Shown one piece after another: positions 33,320-42,067 of a DNA stretch of 64,000 nucleotides. The position numbers and the translations under genes were made by a program. Every line of letters starts with the position of its first letter. Within the stretch, counting starts at the first letter, position 1. The stretch is from Agreia sp. Leaf210 (GTDB taxonomy: Bacteria > Actinomycetota > Actinomycetes > Actinomycetales > Microbacteriaceae), in NCBI RefSeq assembly GCF_001421485.1, contig NZ_LMKK01000002.1, forward strand, positions 777,561 to 841,560. Reading direction: 5' to 3'. Under the pieces are notes generated by a model. The model saw nothing but the letters and a program-made list of their open reading frames with translations. It made no database searches and was not told the origin of the DNA.

Positions 33320-34236
33320 CAGAGATTTCCAATCAGGGGCGGGAGTTGGTTTCGGGTGGGAAGCGCTGGAATCACGCCGGCGATCGTGACGGCGTGCGCG
33401 CCGGCCGCCGCCGCATAGCGCGCGGCGTCAACCAGCGGGATGCCCTGGGCCAGGGCCACCGCGAAGGCTGAGGTGTACGAATCACCGGCTCCGGTGGTGT
33501 CGACGACGTGCTCGACCGTCAACGCGGGGATCGAGTGCAGCTGCTGGTCAGCGGCGCAAAGCAGCGATCCACCGCCTCCCCGGGTGAGCACGACGCAGCC
33601 TCCGGTGCGTTCCTGCAGCTCGCGGGCGAGCTGCTCGTCGGAGCGGTCGTGGTCGGCAGGAAGCCCAAGGAGCACGGGCGCCTCGGTCTGGTTCGGGGTA
33701 ATCACGTCGATCATCGACCAGACGTCGTCGGGCAGAGGGCGGGCCGGAGCAGGGTTGAGCAACGTCGTCGTGCCGCGCCGACGTCCGATGCGCAGCGCCT
33801 CGACGACGGCCGCCTCGGGGATCTCCATGGAGACGACGAGAACGTCGGCCGCGGCGATCTCGTCCGTGAAGTTCGCGACGTGAATAGCGTCGAGCTCGTC
33901 GAGAGCACCCGGCGCGAGGGCGATGCGATTCTCGCCCGACGGTTCGACGATGATAAAGCCCACCATGGTGGGGCGTTCGCCGATGATCACGTGCGATGCA
34001 TTGACGCCCTCGTCGATCCAGAGGTTCTGACCGGCCTGCCCGAACGCGTCGTCTCCGACAGCGGTGAGAAACGAAACCTGCGCGCCGAGGCGCGCCGCGC
34101 CCACGGCCTGGTTCGACCCTTTGCCTCCGGGACCTTCGTCGAATGTGCCGCCGGCCACGGTCTCGCCGGGCCCGGGGGCCTGGGGAACTCTCATCGTGAG
34201 CCCGACGCCATAGCTGCCAACTACTGCGATCTTCAT
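33319..34236 (-). CDS. rbsK: Ribokinase (PfkB family)
   Basis: 305 aa. First gene of the operon. PfkB signatures: GGTFDEGPGGKGSNQAVGAARLGAQVSF near the N-terminus and DTTGAGDSYTSAFAVAL with catalytic Asp near residue 252; NPAPARPLP and TPNQTEAPVL are ribokinase phrases. It phosphorylates ribose at O5; with deoC in the operon, deoxyribokinase activity is equally plausible and cannot be separated by eye. Confidence 0.9.
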   Translation of the reverse strand: MKIAVVGSYGVGLTMRVPQAPGPGETVAGGTFDEGPGGKGSNQAVGAARLGAQVSFLTAVGDDAFGQAGQNLWIDEGVNASHVIIGERPTMVGFIIVEPSGENRIALAPGALDELDAIHVANFTDEIAAADVLVVSMEIPEAAVVEALRIGRRRGTTTLLNPAPARPLPDDVWSMIDVITPNQTEAPVLLGLPADHDRSDEQLARELQERTGGCVVLTRGGGGSLLCAADQQLHSIPALTVEHVVDTTGAGDSYTSAFAVALAQGIPLVDAARYAAAAGAHAVTIAGVIPALPTRNQLPPLIGNL

Positions 34237-34281
34237 TGATCAGTGCTGCCTTCTTGTGTATGAACAAACGTAGACAAGAGC

Positions 34282-34310
34282 AATCTATGTATACATATGT
34301 CCACTGTCAA
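34282..34310 (-). promoter_or_regulatory. rbsK operon promoter with embedded palindromic operator
   Basis: On the minus strand TTGACA (34310-34305), a 17-bp spacer and TAGATT (34287-34282) form a strong sigma-70-type promoter 46 bp before the rbsK start. Inside the spacer and touching the -10 is the perfect 12-bp palindrome TATGTATACATA (34286-34297), conspicuously AT-rich for this genome. It is the best candidate operator for the UTRA-type GntR protein encoded at the end of the operon. Confidence 0.6.
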
Positions 34311-34407
34311 GGAATTCGAGAAAATCTCTCTTGCGTGCTGCCCTGGCCTGGACCCGCAGGCCCGACCGGGCTCGGACGACGAAGCAACTCAGTAGTCGCC
34401 ACAGCAC

Positions 34408-34465
34408 CGAGTTGCATAAAAACGCCGCTTCCCTTCATCGAGAAGCGGCATTTTCGTGCAACTCG
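34408..34465. repeat. Palindromic terminator-like repeat, family A copy 2
   Basis: A 58-bp inverted repeat differing from the copy at 12031-12088 at about five positions, with the same ends (CGAGTTGCA and TGCAACTCG) and the same CTTCATCG loop. It begins 10 bp past the stop of the membrane-protein gene at 34475, and on that strand reads GAAGCGGC followed by GTTTTT, so it can terminate that operon. Confidence 0.75.
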
Positions 34466-34474
34466 ATGAAGGCG

Positions 34475-36067
34475 TCAGCTCGCCAGAACGCGCCGCCGTG
34501 CCATCCAGCCGACCACGACCCCGAATACCATCGCCCATGCGACGCCGGCCACGCCGCCCGAAGCGACGTTCGCTGTGACGACTCCCACCGCCACGCACGT
34601 GATGATCACCGCGTCTGCCTGCCACACCGCAACCACCAGCGCCGACGCGTCACCCGCCGGCGTCGGAATCGGAGCCATCAGCTCCTGCGGCAACGGCCCC
34701 TTCACCGAGTCGTAGACGCGCACGAGAACGAGCAGCAGCACGCTCAACACGGCCGCGCCGAGCGCCAGCCACGCACCCCCGCCCCACAGAACGAGTCCGA
34801 TCACCACGCCGCCCGCCGAGAACAGAACGCCCCCGATCACCGGCAGCACCGCGTGCAGGCCGACCAGGCGCAGCGTCGACACCCCGTAGAGCGCGGGCGC
34901 CGATGCCGCCTCGGCCGCGTGCCGGAATCCGTCGCTCCACACCCCCAGCGCGAGAAACCCCACGACCGCGGCCGCGCAGGCCGCGATCCACACCGCGACC
35001 CCGGATGCGCCGACCGCCACCGCGATCAGCAGACCGAACCCGAGGCATCCGGCGCACGCCAGAACGAAGCGCGCCGGCGTGCGCAACGACCCCACGAGAT
35101 CGCGCCGCGCGAACACCCCCACCAATCCGCCGCGACGGCGACCGCCGCCGCACCCCAGAGCCGCCAGACCTCGGCCCCGCCGCGGCACCGCCCGGAACTC
35201 CCCCATCGCCATCGCGAGGTCACCCGTGAAGGCGAGCGTTCCGGCGGTCTGCCAGCGCTGAGCCTGAGCCAGCAGCCCCGGCCCGCGAAGCCCGTCGAGC
35301 AGCAGCGGGATAGCCGCGAGCGCCACGACCGCGAGAACGCCAAGCCCCAGCAGCGGGCCAATCGCGCTGCCCGACACGACCCCGGCGGGAAACAGCTCCG
35401 CGATCCACCCCCACGGCAGCACGACAGACGCCCCGGGCAGCGCCGCCCAGAGAATCGCGCTCGCCAGCACCCCGCCCGCGACGCCCGCGCGAACCGCAGC
35501 CGACGCAAGCTGGCCGAGCAGCCAGCATCCGGCACACACGATACCGACCAGCGCACCCGCCCCCGCGAACGCACCCGCGGCGCCCACCGACGCGCTGCCC
35601 ACGGTCACCAGAACGAGCCCGAGCAGCAGCGAGATCGCGGCCCCCGCCAGCGCCAGCCCGAGCACCGCTCGCACCATCGGCCTCAGCAGCGTGCGTCGCC
35701 GCGGATGCCCACCGCCCACCACCGCGAACGTCAGAAACGGTGTCATCAGCGCCGGGCCGCGCACACCGCCGAGCGCCACGAATGCGGCGCACGCGAGCGC
35801 GAAGACGGTTCCGCTTGCGGCGGGGCCCACGTCGGCGAGCACCGCGGATGCCGCCGGCTCGGCCAGATACAGAACGACGGCTCGCAGAATGGGCGCCACC
35901 ACGATCGCCGCGACCATGATTCCGGCGTACACGGCATAGGCCACGTCGCCGCGCGAACGCCCCTCGGAGCGCGCCCGCCGAATCACGCGCACCGCCCGCA
36001 GCGACTCCGCGGTCTCGCGCGCGCTCGGCATGCGCGCGGGCCGGATGCTCGTGGCCGCGTCGGTCAC
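34475..36067 (-). CDS. Multi-pass membrane protein, ABC exporter partner (DUF6297-like)
   Basis: 530 aa, very rich in Ala, Gly and Val, with about twelve hydrophobic segments and a short Arg-rich cytoplasmic N-terminus. I do not recognise a precise motif; general layout and pairing with a stand-alone ATPase resemble the actinobacterial DUF6297 family. It overlaps the ATPase gene by 4 bp and is probably the membrane part of that transporter. Direction and cargo unknown. Confidence 0.7.
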   Translation of the reverse strand: MTDAATSIRPARMPSARETAESLRAVRVIRRARSEGRSRGDVAYAVYAGIMVAAIVVAPILRAVVLYLAEPAASAVLADVGPAASGTVFALACAAFVALGGVRGPALMTPFLTFAVVGGGHPRRRTLLRPMVRAVLGLALAGAAISLLLGLVLVTVGSASVGAAGAFAGAGALVGIVCAGCWLLGQLASAAVRAGVAGGVLASAILWAALPGASVVLPWGWIAELFPAGVVSGSAIGPLLGLGVLAVVALAAIPLLLDGLRGPGLLAQAQRWQTAGTLAFTGDLAMAMGEFRAVPRRGRGLAALGCGGGRRRGGLVGVFARRDLVGSLRTPARFVLACAGCLGFGLLIAVAVGASGVAVWIAACAAAVVGFLALGVWSDGFRHAAEAASAPALYGVSTLRLVGLHAVLPVIGGVLFSAGGVVIGLVLWGGGAWLALGAAVLSVLLLVLVRVYDSVKGPLPQELMAPIPTPAGDASALVVAVWQADAVIITCVAVGVVTANVASGGVAGVAWAMVFGVVVGWMARRRVLAS

Positions 36068-36825
36068 GCGCCGTCGCCCGGCGCGTCGTCGCCTCGTGTG
36101 CCGTCGGCTGCCGGGTGGTCGCCTCGTGCGCCCTCCATCGCAGCGTCGTCGCGACCTTCACTGTCGAGCTCAGCCGCGCCGCTGCGTGTGAAGACGTCGC
36201 CGAGGCGAATCGACCGCGTCGCCACGGCGTCGGCCAAGACCGAGCTGTGCGTCGCGAACACCAGCGTGCGCCCCGCCCCGATCTCGCTGAGCAGCACCTC
36301 GCTCACGATGCCGAGCCGGTCGGAGTCGAGGCGCTGCTCCGGTTCATCCAGCACGAGCACGTCGTAGGGGCGCAGCACCGCGAGCGCCAGCGCGAACAAC
36401 TGCGACTGCCCCGACGAGAGCTCGTGCGGAAACCTGCGGCGAAGCGCGCCCAGCTGCCACCGCTCGAGCTCGGCCGCGGCGCGCTGCCGTGCGGCATCCA
36501 CCGACTCGCCCCACGACGCGGCGACCAATGCGAGGTGCTCTTCGAGTGTGAGATCTCGCGCCACGGGAGGCCGCCCGATCGAGCCACTGACCGCCCTGCG
36601 GAACGCGGCGCTGCGCTCGTCGACGGCAGATCCCTGGATGCGCGCCGCCCCCGAGGTCGGTCGCGCGAGTCCGGCGAGAATGCGCAGCAGAGTCGTCTTG
36701 CCTGAGCCGTTGGAGCCGGTGACCGCGAGCGCTTGGCCGCTTTCGACCGCGAACGAGACGGGCTCGAGCAGAGCGACGTCGTCGATCGAGAGGGCACATT
36801 CTTCGACTTCGACGGCGCTGATCAC
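36064..36825 (-). CDS. ABC transporter ATP-binding protein
   Basis: About 253 aa from a GTG at 36825, which leaves out the long open frame upstream that overlaps a repeat element. Walker A GSNGSGKTT, signature LSSGQSQLFALALAVL (LSSGQ instead of LSGGQ), Walker B VLVLDEPEQ, H-loop FATHSSVLAD. The final 30 residues are acidic and Gly/Asp-rich (EGRDDAAMEG, DGTRGDDAPGDG), outside the fold. Single ATPase plus one large membrane protein suggests an exporter. Confidence 0.82.
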   Translation of the reverse strand: MISAVEVEECALSIDDVALLEPVSFAVESGQALAVTGSNGSGKTTLLRILAGLARPTSGAARIQGSAVDERSAAFRRAVSGSIGRPPVARDLTLEEHLALVAASWGESVDAARQRAAAELERWQLGALRRRFPHELSSGQSQLFALALAVLRPYDVLVLDEPEQRLDSDRLGIVSEVLLSEIGAGRTLVFATHSSVLADAVATRSIRLGDVFTRSGAAELDSEGRDDAAMEGARGDHPAADGTRGDDAPGDGA

Positions 36826-36858
36826 GCTCTTCAGTATTGCGTAGCGCTGCGTTCGCGC

Positions 36859-36932
36859 GCATCCGCTGCTGTTCGGTCTATCCGCGCCTGGACGAGTGGG
36901 CGCGGATGCTCCCAACCGGCGCGGATACTCCC
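36859..36932. repeat. Palindromic intergenic repeat, family B copy 2
   Basis: The second copy of the element at 5029-5100. The words GCATCCGC, GTTCGGTCTAT, CCGCGCC, GCGGAT and CTCCC occur in the same order and spacing, with several changes that keep an inverted-repeat character. It lies between the ABC ATPase start (36825, leftward) and the beta-glucoside promoter (37004). Confidence 0.55.
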
Positions 36933-36980
36933 GTCCTCCACCGACGCAGCGGCCCCGCAAAGGTCACGATTCGACATCCG

Positions 36981-36994
36981 TGGGAACGGTTCCA
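36981..36994. promoter_or_regulatory. CebR-like operator O1
   Basis: TGGGAACGGTTCCA, a LacI-family palindrome with central CG and one mismatch, 10 bp upstream of the -35. Its centre is 65 bp (about six helical turns) from O2, so a looped repressor complex is possible. Confidence 0.6.
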
Positions 36995-37003
36995 CGAAAA
37001 CTC

Positions 37004-37032
37004 TTGACTCGCGAGAAGCCTCGACATAGTGT
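37004..37032 (+). promoter_or_regulatory. Promoter of the beta-glucoside operon
   Basis: TTGACT (37004-37009), 17-bp spacer, TAGTGT (37027-37032). It stands between the two operators and about 95 bp before the binding-protein start, so bound repressor on either side would shut it off. Confidence 0.6.
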
Positions 37033-37045
37033 TTCTCGCAACCCA

Positions 37046-37059
37046 TGGGAGCGCTTCCA
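37046..37059. promoter_or_regulatory. CebR-like operator O2
   Basis: TGGGAGCGCTTCCA differs in one base from TGGGAGCGCTCCCA, the published target of CebR/CelR cellobiose repressors of Streptomyces and Thermobifida. It covers the expected start of transcription. Confidence 0.75.
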
Positions 37060-37125
37060 CGGCCAACGAAACGTCAACAACTGAGAGCGCTCTCTGGCAC
37101 TGCCCACGCACACAAAGGAGTGACC

Positions 37126-38427
37126 GTGAAATCTTCACGACGAAAAATCGCCGCGTCTGTCGCCGGCGTCGCAACACTGGCATTACTCGCGACCGGATGC
37201 GCGGCATCCGGCTCGTCGAACGGCGGTGAAGACGGGGGCAAAGTGACCCTGTCGATCACCACGTTCGGCACCATGGGTGTCGACGCCAACTACGAGAAGT
37301 ACATGGAGGAGAACCCCAACGTCACCATCGAGGCGACCAACCTCGAGGGCGGCGGCGCGGCTCGCGACGACGCCTACGCGAAGATCGCGGCCGGCACCGG
37401 CCTCAGCGACGTCGTCGCCATCGAGGAGGGCTGGCTCGGCACGATCGCCGAGGTCAGCGACTCGTTCGTCGACCTGCGCGACTACGGCATCGAAGACCAG
37501 AAGGACTCCTGGCTCGACTGGAAGTACAAGCAGGGCACGGATGCCGACGGCCGGGTCATCGGCGCCGGTCTCGACATCGGCCCCCAGGGCCTCTGCTACC
37601 GCGGCGACCTGTTCGAGGCCGCGGGCCTTCCGAGCGAACGCACGGCAGTCGCAGAGTACTTCGGCGGCGAAGACGCCACGTGGGATCGCTTCTTCGAGGT
37701 CGGCCAGGAGTACAAGGACAAGAGCGGCAAGGCGTTCTATCACAGCCCCCGATTCTTCTGGAACTCTTTCGTGAACCAGCAGGAGGAGGGCTACTACAAG
37801 AAAGACGGCGAGACCCTCAACATCGAGGGCAACGACGTTCTGAAAGACCAGTTCGTGAAGATCGTCGAGGCCGAGAAGTCCAAGCTCGGTGCCGGCCTTC
37901 CCGGATGGGACGTGGGCCCCGAGGCCAAGGAAGACAAGTACGCCGTCTACATGTGCCCGAGCTGGATGCTCGGCATCGTGCAGGGCTACTACGACGAGGG
38001 AACCACTGACAGCGGCTGGGACTTCGCCGACGTCCTCCCCGGCGGATCGGCCAACTGGGGCGGCGCCTTCCTCGGTGTCTCCGAGTCGAGCGAGCACAAG
38101 GAAGAGGCAGCGAAGCTGGCTCTCTGGCTCGCAGCTCCCGAGCAGCAGGCTGCATCGTTCGAACTGGCCGGCCCGTTCCCCAGCACCGTCGAGGGCCAGA
38201 AGCTCGTCGGCGACACGACGAGCGCGTTCTTCAACGACGCTCCCATCGGCGAGATCTTCGCTGCCCGCTCAGAGGGCGTCATCGCCCAGGTCAAGGGACC
38301 GGAGGACTCGAACATCCAGGACAACGTGTTCGGGCCGATCTTCGACCGCGTGAGCCAGGGCGAGATCACCGACGGTGACACCGCCTGGAAGGAAGCGATG
38401 AAGCTGCTCGACCAGATCGTCGGCTAG
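37126..38427 (+). CDS. Cellobiose-type ABC transporter substrate-binding lipoprotein (CebE-like)
   Basis: 433 aa from a GTG seven bases after AAAGGAG. Lipoprotein signal ending LLATGC (Cys25). SBP family 1 features: DAYAKIAAGTGLSDVVAIEEGW, GLCYRGDLFEAAGLPSER, WDRFFEVGQEYKDKSGKAFYH, WLAAPEQQAASFELAGPFPSTVEG. The CebR-type operators in front, the permeases and the GH1 beta-glucosidase behind indicate cellobiose or other beta-glucosides as ligand. No ATPase gene is nearby; as in Streptomyces a shared MsiK-type ATPase elsewhere probably serves. Confidence 0.88.
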   Translation: MKSSRRKIAASVAGVATLALLATGCAASGSSNGGEDGGKVTLSITTFGTMGVDANYEKYMEENPNVTIEATNLEGGGAARDDAYAKIAAGTGLSDVVAIEEGWLGTIAEVSDSFVDLRDYGIEDQKDSWLDWKYKQGTDADGRVIGAGLDIGPQGLCYRGDLFEAAGLPSERTAVAEYFGGEDATWDRFFEVGQEYKDKSGKAFYHSPRFFWNSFVNQQEEGYYKKDGETLNIEGNDVLKDQFVKIVEAEKSKLGAGLPGWDVGPEAKEDKYAVYMCPSWMLGIVQGYYDEGTTDSGWDFADVLPGGSANWGGAFLGVSESSEHKEEAAKLALWLAAPEQQAASFELAGPFPSTVEGQKLVGDTTSAFFNDAPIGEIFAARSEGVIAQVKGPEDSNIQDNVFGPIFDRVSQGEITDGDTAWKEAMKLLDQIVG

Positions 38428-38442
38428 CTCTCCCGCTCTACC

Positions 38443-38516
38443 GGGGGCGGCTCGACAAGCCCGACAGGACCGACAGATGAACCGCACGTCTGTCGCGGGC
38501 CTGTCGAGTCGCCCCC
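38443..38516 (+). terminator. Large intercistronic hairpin after binding-protein gene
   Basis: A 21-bp stem with one mismatch and one G-T pair (38443-38463 with 38496-38516), capped by a smaller inner hairpin (GACAGA and TCTGTC), starts 15 bp past the binding-protein stop and ends 46 bp before the first permease gene. No T-run follows. It should stabilise the upstream message and limit read-through. Confidence 0.65.
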
Positions 38517-38562
38517 ACCCACACCACCTGCACCCCGCGTCGCCTTTCGGATTGGCTCAAAG

Positions 38563-39603
38563 ATGACCAGCTCCACCCTGACGAAACCGTCACACCCGTC
38601 GACACCGCCGCGCTCACCGAAACCGGCGAAGCCCGACCTGACCCTCAAGCAGAAGCTCGCCCGCTTCGACTACAAGGTCTCTCCCTACCTCTATATAGCG
38701 CCGTTCTTCATCCTCTTCGCGCTCATCGGCATCTTTCCGATCGCGTACACGCTGAACGTCTCGCTCTACGACTGGCACCTGCTCAAGGGCCAGGGCGACT
38801 TCGTCGGCCTCAACAACTACGTCGAGGTGCTGACCGACCCATTCTTCTGGAACGCGTTCCGCAACACCATCAGCATCTTCCTGCTGTCGGCCATCCCGCA
38901 GCTGATCATCGCCACGGGTCTTGCGGCCCTGCTCGATCAGGCGCTGCGCGGCAAGACCTTCTGGCGCATGAGCATCCTGTTGCCCTACATCGTGGCCCCG
39001 GTCGCCGTCGCCGTGATCTTCGCGCAGATCTTCAACCAGTACCACGGCCCCGTCGCCGGGCTCCTCGAAGCATTCGGGCTCGAGCCCATCCGCTGGGCCT
39101 TCGACGTTCTGCCCTCGCACTTCGCGATCGCGAGCATGGTCAACTGGCGCTGGACGGGCTACAACGCGCTCATCCTGCTCGCCGCGATGCAGGCCATCCC
39201 CCGCGACGTCTATGAATCCGCCGCCCTCGACGGCGCGAACAAGATCCGCCGCTTCTGGTCGATCACGGTTCCCATGATCCGCCCGACGCTCATCTTCGTG
39301 GTCATCACCTCGACCATCGGCGGGCTGCAGATCTTCACCGAGCCGAAGCTCTTCGACGGCCGCACGAACGGCGGCAGCGACCGCCAGTTCCAGACGATCG
39401 TGCTCTACCTCTATGAGTTGGCCTTCCCCCGCCGAGACTTCGGCCGGGCCTCCGCCACCGCGTGGATCCTCTTCCTCATCATCATCCTGGCCGGGCTCAT
39501 CAACTTCGCCATCACCCGCGCCATCCGCACGGCCGACGCGAAACCGGTGCCCATCGCATCCGCCCCCGCGGCTGCGCAGCGAGCGAAAGGAGCGGCGTCA
39601 TGA
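38563..39603 (+). CDS. Sugar ABC transporter permease (CebF-like)
   Basis: 346 aa, MalF-type permease with six core helices. N-terminal Pro/Ser-rich arm, then SPYLYIAPFFILFALIGIFPIAYTLNVSLYDW, and the ATPase-coupling EAA loop in YESAALDGANKIRRFWSITVPMIRPT. Overlaps the next gene by 4 bp (ATGA). The ribosome site is weak, in keeping with lower expression than the binding protein. Confidence 0.92.
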   Translation: MTSSTLTKPSHPSTPPRSPKPAKPDLTLKQKLARFDYKVSPYLYIAPFFILFALIGIFPIAYTLNVSLYDWHLLKGQGDFVGLNNYVEVLTDPFFWNAFRNTISIFLLSAIPQLIIATGLAALLDQALRGKTFWRMSILLPYIVAPVAVAVIFAQIFNQYHGPVAGLLEAFGLEPIRWAFDVLPSHFAIASMVNWRWTGYNALILLAAMQAIPRDVYESAALDGANKIRRFWSITVPMIRPTLIFVVITSTIGGLQIFTEPKLFDGRTNGGSDRQFQTIVLYLYELAFPRRDFGRASATAWILFLIIILAGLINFAITRAIRTADAKPVPIASAPAAAQRAKGAAS

Positions 39604-40511
39604 CCGCGCTGATCACCCCGCCGAAATCAGAACCGGATGCGACGCCACGGCTCATCGAGGCCGAGCGTCGGTCGCGACGCAAGAAGGCCTACGAGCGCCC
39701 CGGCATGCTCAGCTACGCACTTCTCGCGGCCTTCTTCATCGGCTCCGCGTTCCCGCTCTGGTGGTCGTTCGTCATCGGCAGCCGCCAGTCGTCCGATACC
39801 AATCTCGTGCCCCCGGCCATCCTGCCCGGCCCGAACTTTCTCGACAAAGCCGCCGAGGTCTTCACGACGGTGCCGTTCTGGCAGGCGCTGGCGAACAGCA
39901 TCATCATCTCGGGTGCCATCACCATCTCGGTGGTGTTCTTCTCGACGCTGGCGGGCTACTCGTTCGCCAAGCTGCGCTTCAGGGCCAGCAACGGATTACT
40001 GCTCGCGGTGATCGCCACGATGGCGATTCCCACGCAGCTCGGCATCATTCCTCTCTTTATGCTGATGGCCGAGTGGCAGTGGATCGGCACCCTGCAGGCC
40101 GTGATCGTGCCCGGTCTGGTGACTGCGTTCGGCGTGTTCTTCATGCGGCAGTACCTGGTCGATGTGATTCCCGACGAGCTGATCGAGGCCGCACGCATGG
40201 ATGGCGCGAGCATGTGGGGCACGTTCTGGCACGTCGCGGTTCCGGCCGCGAGGCCCGCCATGGCCGTGCTCGCCCTGTTCACGTTCATGGCCGCGTGGAC
40301 CGACTTCCTCTGGCCGCTGCTCGTGCTCGGCCCGCGCAATCCGAGCGTGCAGACCGCGCTCGCCGCGCTCAGCGCCAGCGGAGGGCAGACTCCCGACAAC
40401 TCCATGGTGCTCGCGGGCGCCGTGCTCTCGGTCATTCCCCTTCTTATCCTCTTCATCGTCGCGGGCAAGCAGCTCGTGGCGGGCATCATGCAAGGCGCAG
40501 TGAAAGGCTGA
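39600..40511 (+). CDS. Sugar ABC transporter permease (CebG-like)
   Basis: 303 aa, MalG-type permease. Start at 39600 after AAAGGAG, inside the previous stop. EAA loop: [33 protein letters not shown]-terminal helix LIPLL-type end [15 protein letters not shown]. With the preceding gene it forms the membrane channel for the beta-glucoside importer. Confidence 0.92.
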   Translation: MTALITPPKSEPDATPRLIEAERRSRRKKAYERPGMLSYALLAAFFIGSAFPLWWSFVIGSRQSSDTNLVPPAILPGPNFLDKAAEVFTTVPFWQALANSIIISGAITISVVFFSTLAGYSFAKLRFRASNGLLLAVIATMAIPTQLGIIPLFMLMAEWQWIGTLQAVIVPGLVTAFGVFFMRQYLVDVIPDELIEAARMDGASMWGTFWHVAVPAARPAMAVLALFTFMAAWTDFLWPLLVLGPRNPSVQTALAALSASGGQTPDNSMVLAGAVLSVIPLLILFIVAGKQLVAGIMQGAVKG

Positions 40512-40512
40512 C

Positions 40513-41964
40513 ATGACCATCGACATCCTTCCCGACACCCGGGAGAGCCCCGCGGGCAGCCCCGACTACCGCGATTCCGGACTCGTCTTCGACACGGCCT
40601 TCGTGATCGGCTCGGCCACGGCCTCGTACCAGATCGAGGGAGCGGTCACCGCCGACGGACGCGGCCCGTCGATCTGGGACACATTCAGCGCGACGCCCGG
40701 CGCCATCGTCAACGGCGACACCGGCGAGGTGGCCGACGACCACTACAACCGGCTCGAAGACGACCTCGATCTGATGGCCGAGCTGGGGCTCGAGGCGTAT
40801 CGGTTCTCCATCGCGTGGCCGCGCATCCAGCCTCTCGGCTCGGGCGCCGTCAACGAGGCGGGGCTCGACTTCTATGGGCGTCTGGTCGACGGATTGCTCG
40901 ACCGCGGCATCCGGCCCATCGCCACCCTGTATCACTGGGATCTGCCGCAGGCGCTCGAAGACGCGGGCGGGTGGACGAACCGCGAGACCGCCTATCGCTT
41001 CGCGGAGTACACCCGCATCGTGGCCACCGAACTCGGCGACCGGGTGCAGGTGTGGACCACGCTGAACGAGCCGTGGTGCAGCGCGTTTCTCGGGTACGGA
41101 TCGGGCGCGCACGCGCCGGGCCGCACATCCGGGGCCGATGCCCTCGCCGCGATGCACCACCTCAATCTCGCCCACGGCCTCGCGGTGCAGGTGCTGCGCG
41201 AGGTCGTGCCGAACGCCGAGGTGTCCGTCACGCTGAACTTCCATGTGATCCGTGGCGACGACGAGACCTCGCCGCAGGCCATCCGGCGTATCGATGCGCT
41301 GGCCAACCGCTCGTTCACCGGGCCGATGCTGGCTGGCGGCTACCCGGCCGATCTCATCGCCGACACCGCCGACGTCACCGACTGGTCGTTCGTGCACGCC
41401 GGCGATGCGGCGATCATTCACCAGCCGCTCGACTTTCTGGGCGTCAACTACTACTCCACGGCCCGGGTGCGCATGTGGAACGGCACGTCGCCGCGCGAGA
41501 ACGCCGACGGGCACAAGGATGTCGGTGGGTCGCCTTGGCCGGGCAGCCTCGATGTCGAATTCCTCACGCAGGATGGGCCGTTCACCGCGATGGGCTGGAA
41601 CATAGCCCCCGACGGTCTCGAGGAGCTGCTGGTGTCGCTGAGCTCGCAGTTTCCGGAGCTGCCGCTGATGATCACCGAGAACGGCGCGGCCTTTGATGAC
41701 GAGGTCGTGGGTGGACGCGTTCTTGATGTGGAGCGGCTCGACTATCTGCGTCGGCACTTCACGGCTGCCCATCGCGCGATCGGACGCGGGGTCGATCTGC
41801 GGGGGTATCTCGTGTGGTCGCTGCTCGACAACTTCGAGTGGGGCTACGGCTACAGCAAGAGGTTCGGCATCGTGCACGTCGACTACGAGACGCAGCAGCG
41901 CACGGTGAAGGACAGCGGGCGGTGGCTGTCGAAGCTCATCCGCTCGCACACGATTCCCGAATAA
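40513..41964 (+). CDS. GH1 family beta-glucosidase
   Basis: 483 aa, no signal peptide, so it acts in the cytoplasm on imported beta-glucosides such as cellobiose, releasing glucose with retention. Acid/base Glu186 in TTLNEPW, nucleophile Glu389 in [12 protein letters not shown]; substrate-binding [40 protein letters not shown] and [24 protein letters not shown] are classical GH1. Begins one base after the permease gene. Confidence 0.95.
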   Translation: MTIDILPDTRESPAGSPDYRDSGLVFDTAFVIGSATASYQIEGAVTADGRGPSIWDTFSATPGAIVNGDTGEVADDHYNRLEDDLDLMAELGLEAYRFSIAWPRIQPLGSGAVNEAGLDFYGRLVDGLLDRGIRPIATLYHWDLPQALEDAGGWTNRETAYRFAEYTRIVATELGDRVQVWTTLNEPWCSAFLGYGSGAHAPGRTSGADALAAMHHLNLAHGLAVQVLREVVPNAEVSVTLNFHVIRGDDETSPQAIRRIDALANRSFTGPMLAGGYPADLIADTADVTDWSFVHAGDAAIIHQPLDFLGVNYYSTARVRMWNGTSPRENADGHKDVGGSPWPGSLDVEFLTQDGPFTAMGWNIAPDGLEELLVSLSSQFPELPLMITENGAAFDDEVVGGRVLDVERLDYLRRHFTAAHRAIGRGVDLRGYLVWSLLDNFEWGYGYSKRFGIVHVDYETQQRTVKDSGRWLSKLIRSHTIPE

Positions 41965-42067
41965 GCAGCCGTCGATTGAAACTGACGAAAAGCCAATAAA
42001 GTGATGCAAGGCGCGGGCGTTCGCGCGTCACCTTCTTGTTTCGCCAGAGAGATCGCAGGGCAGCCAC

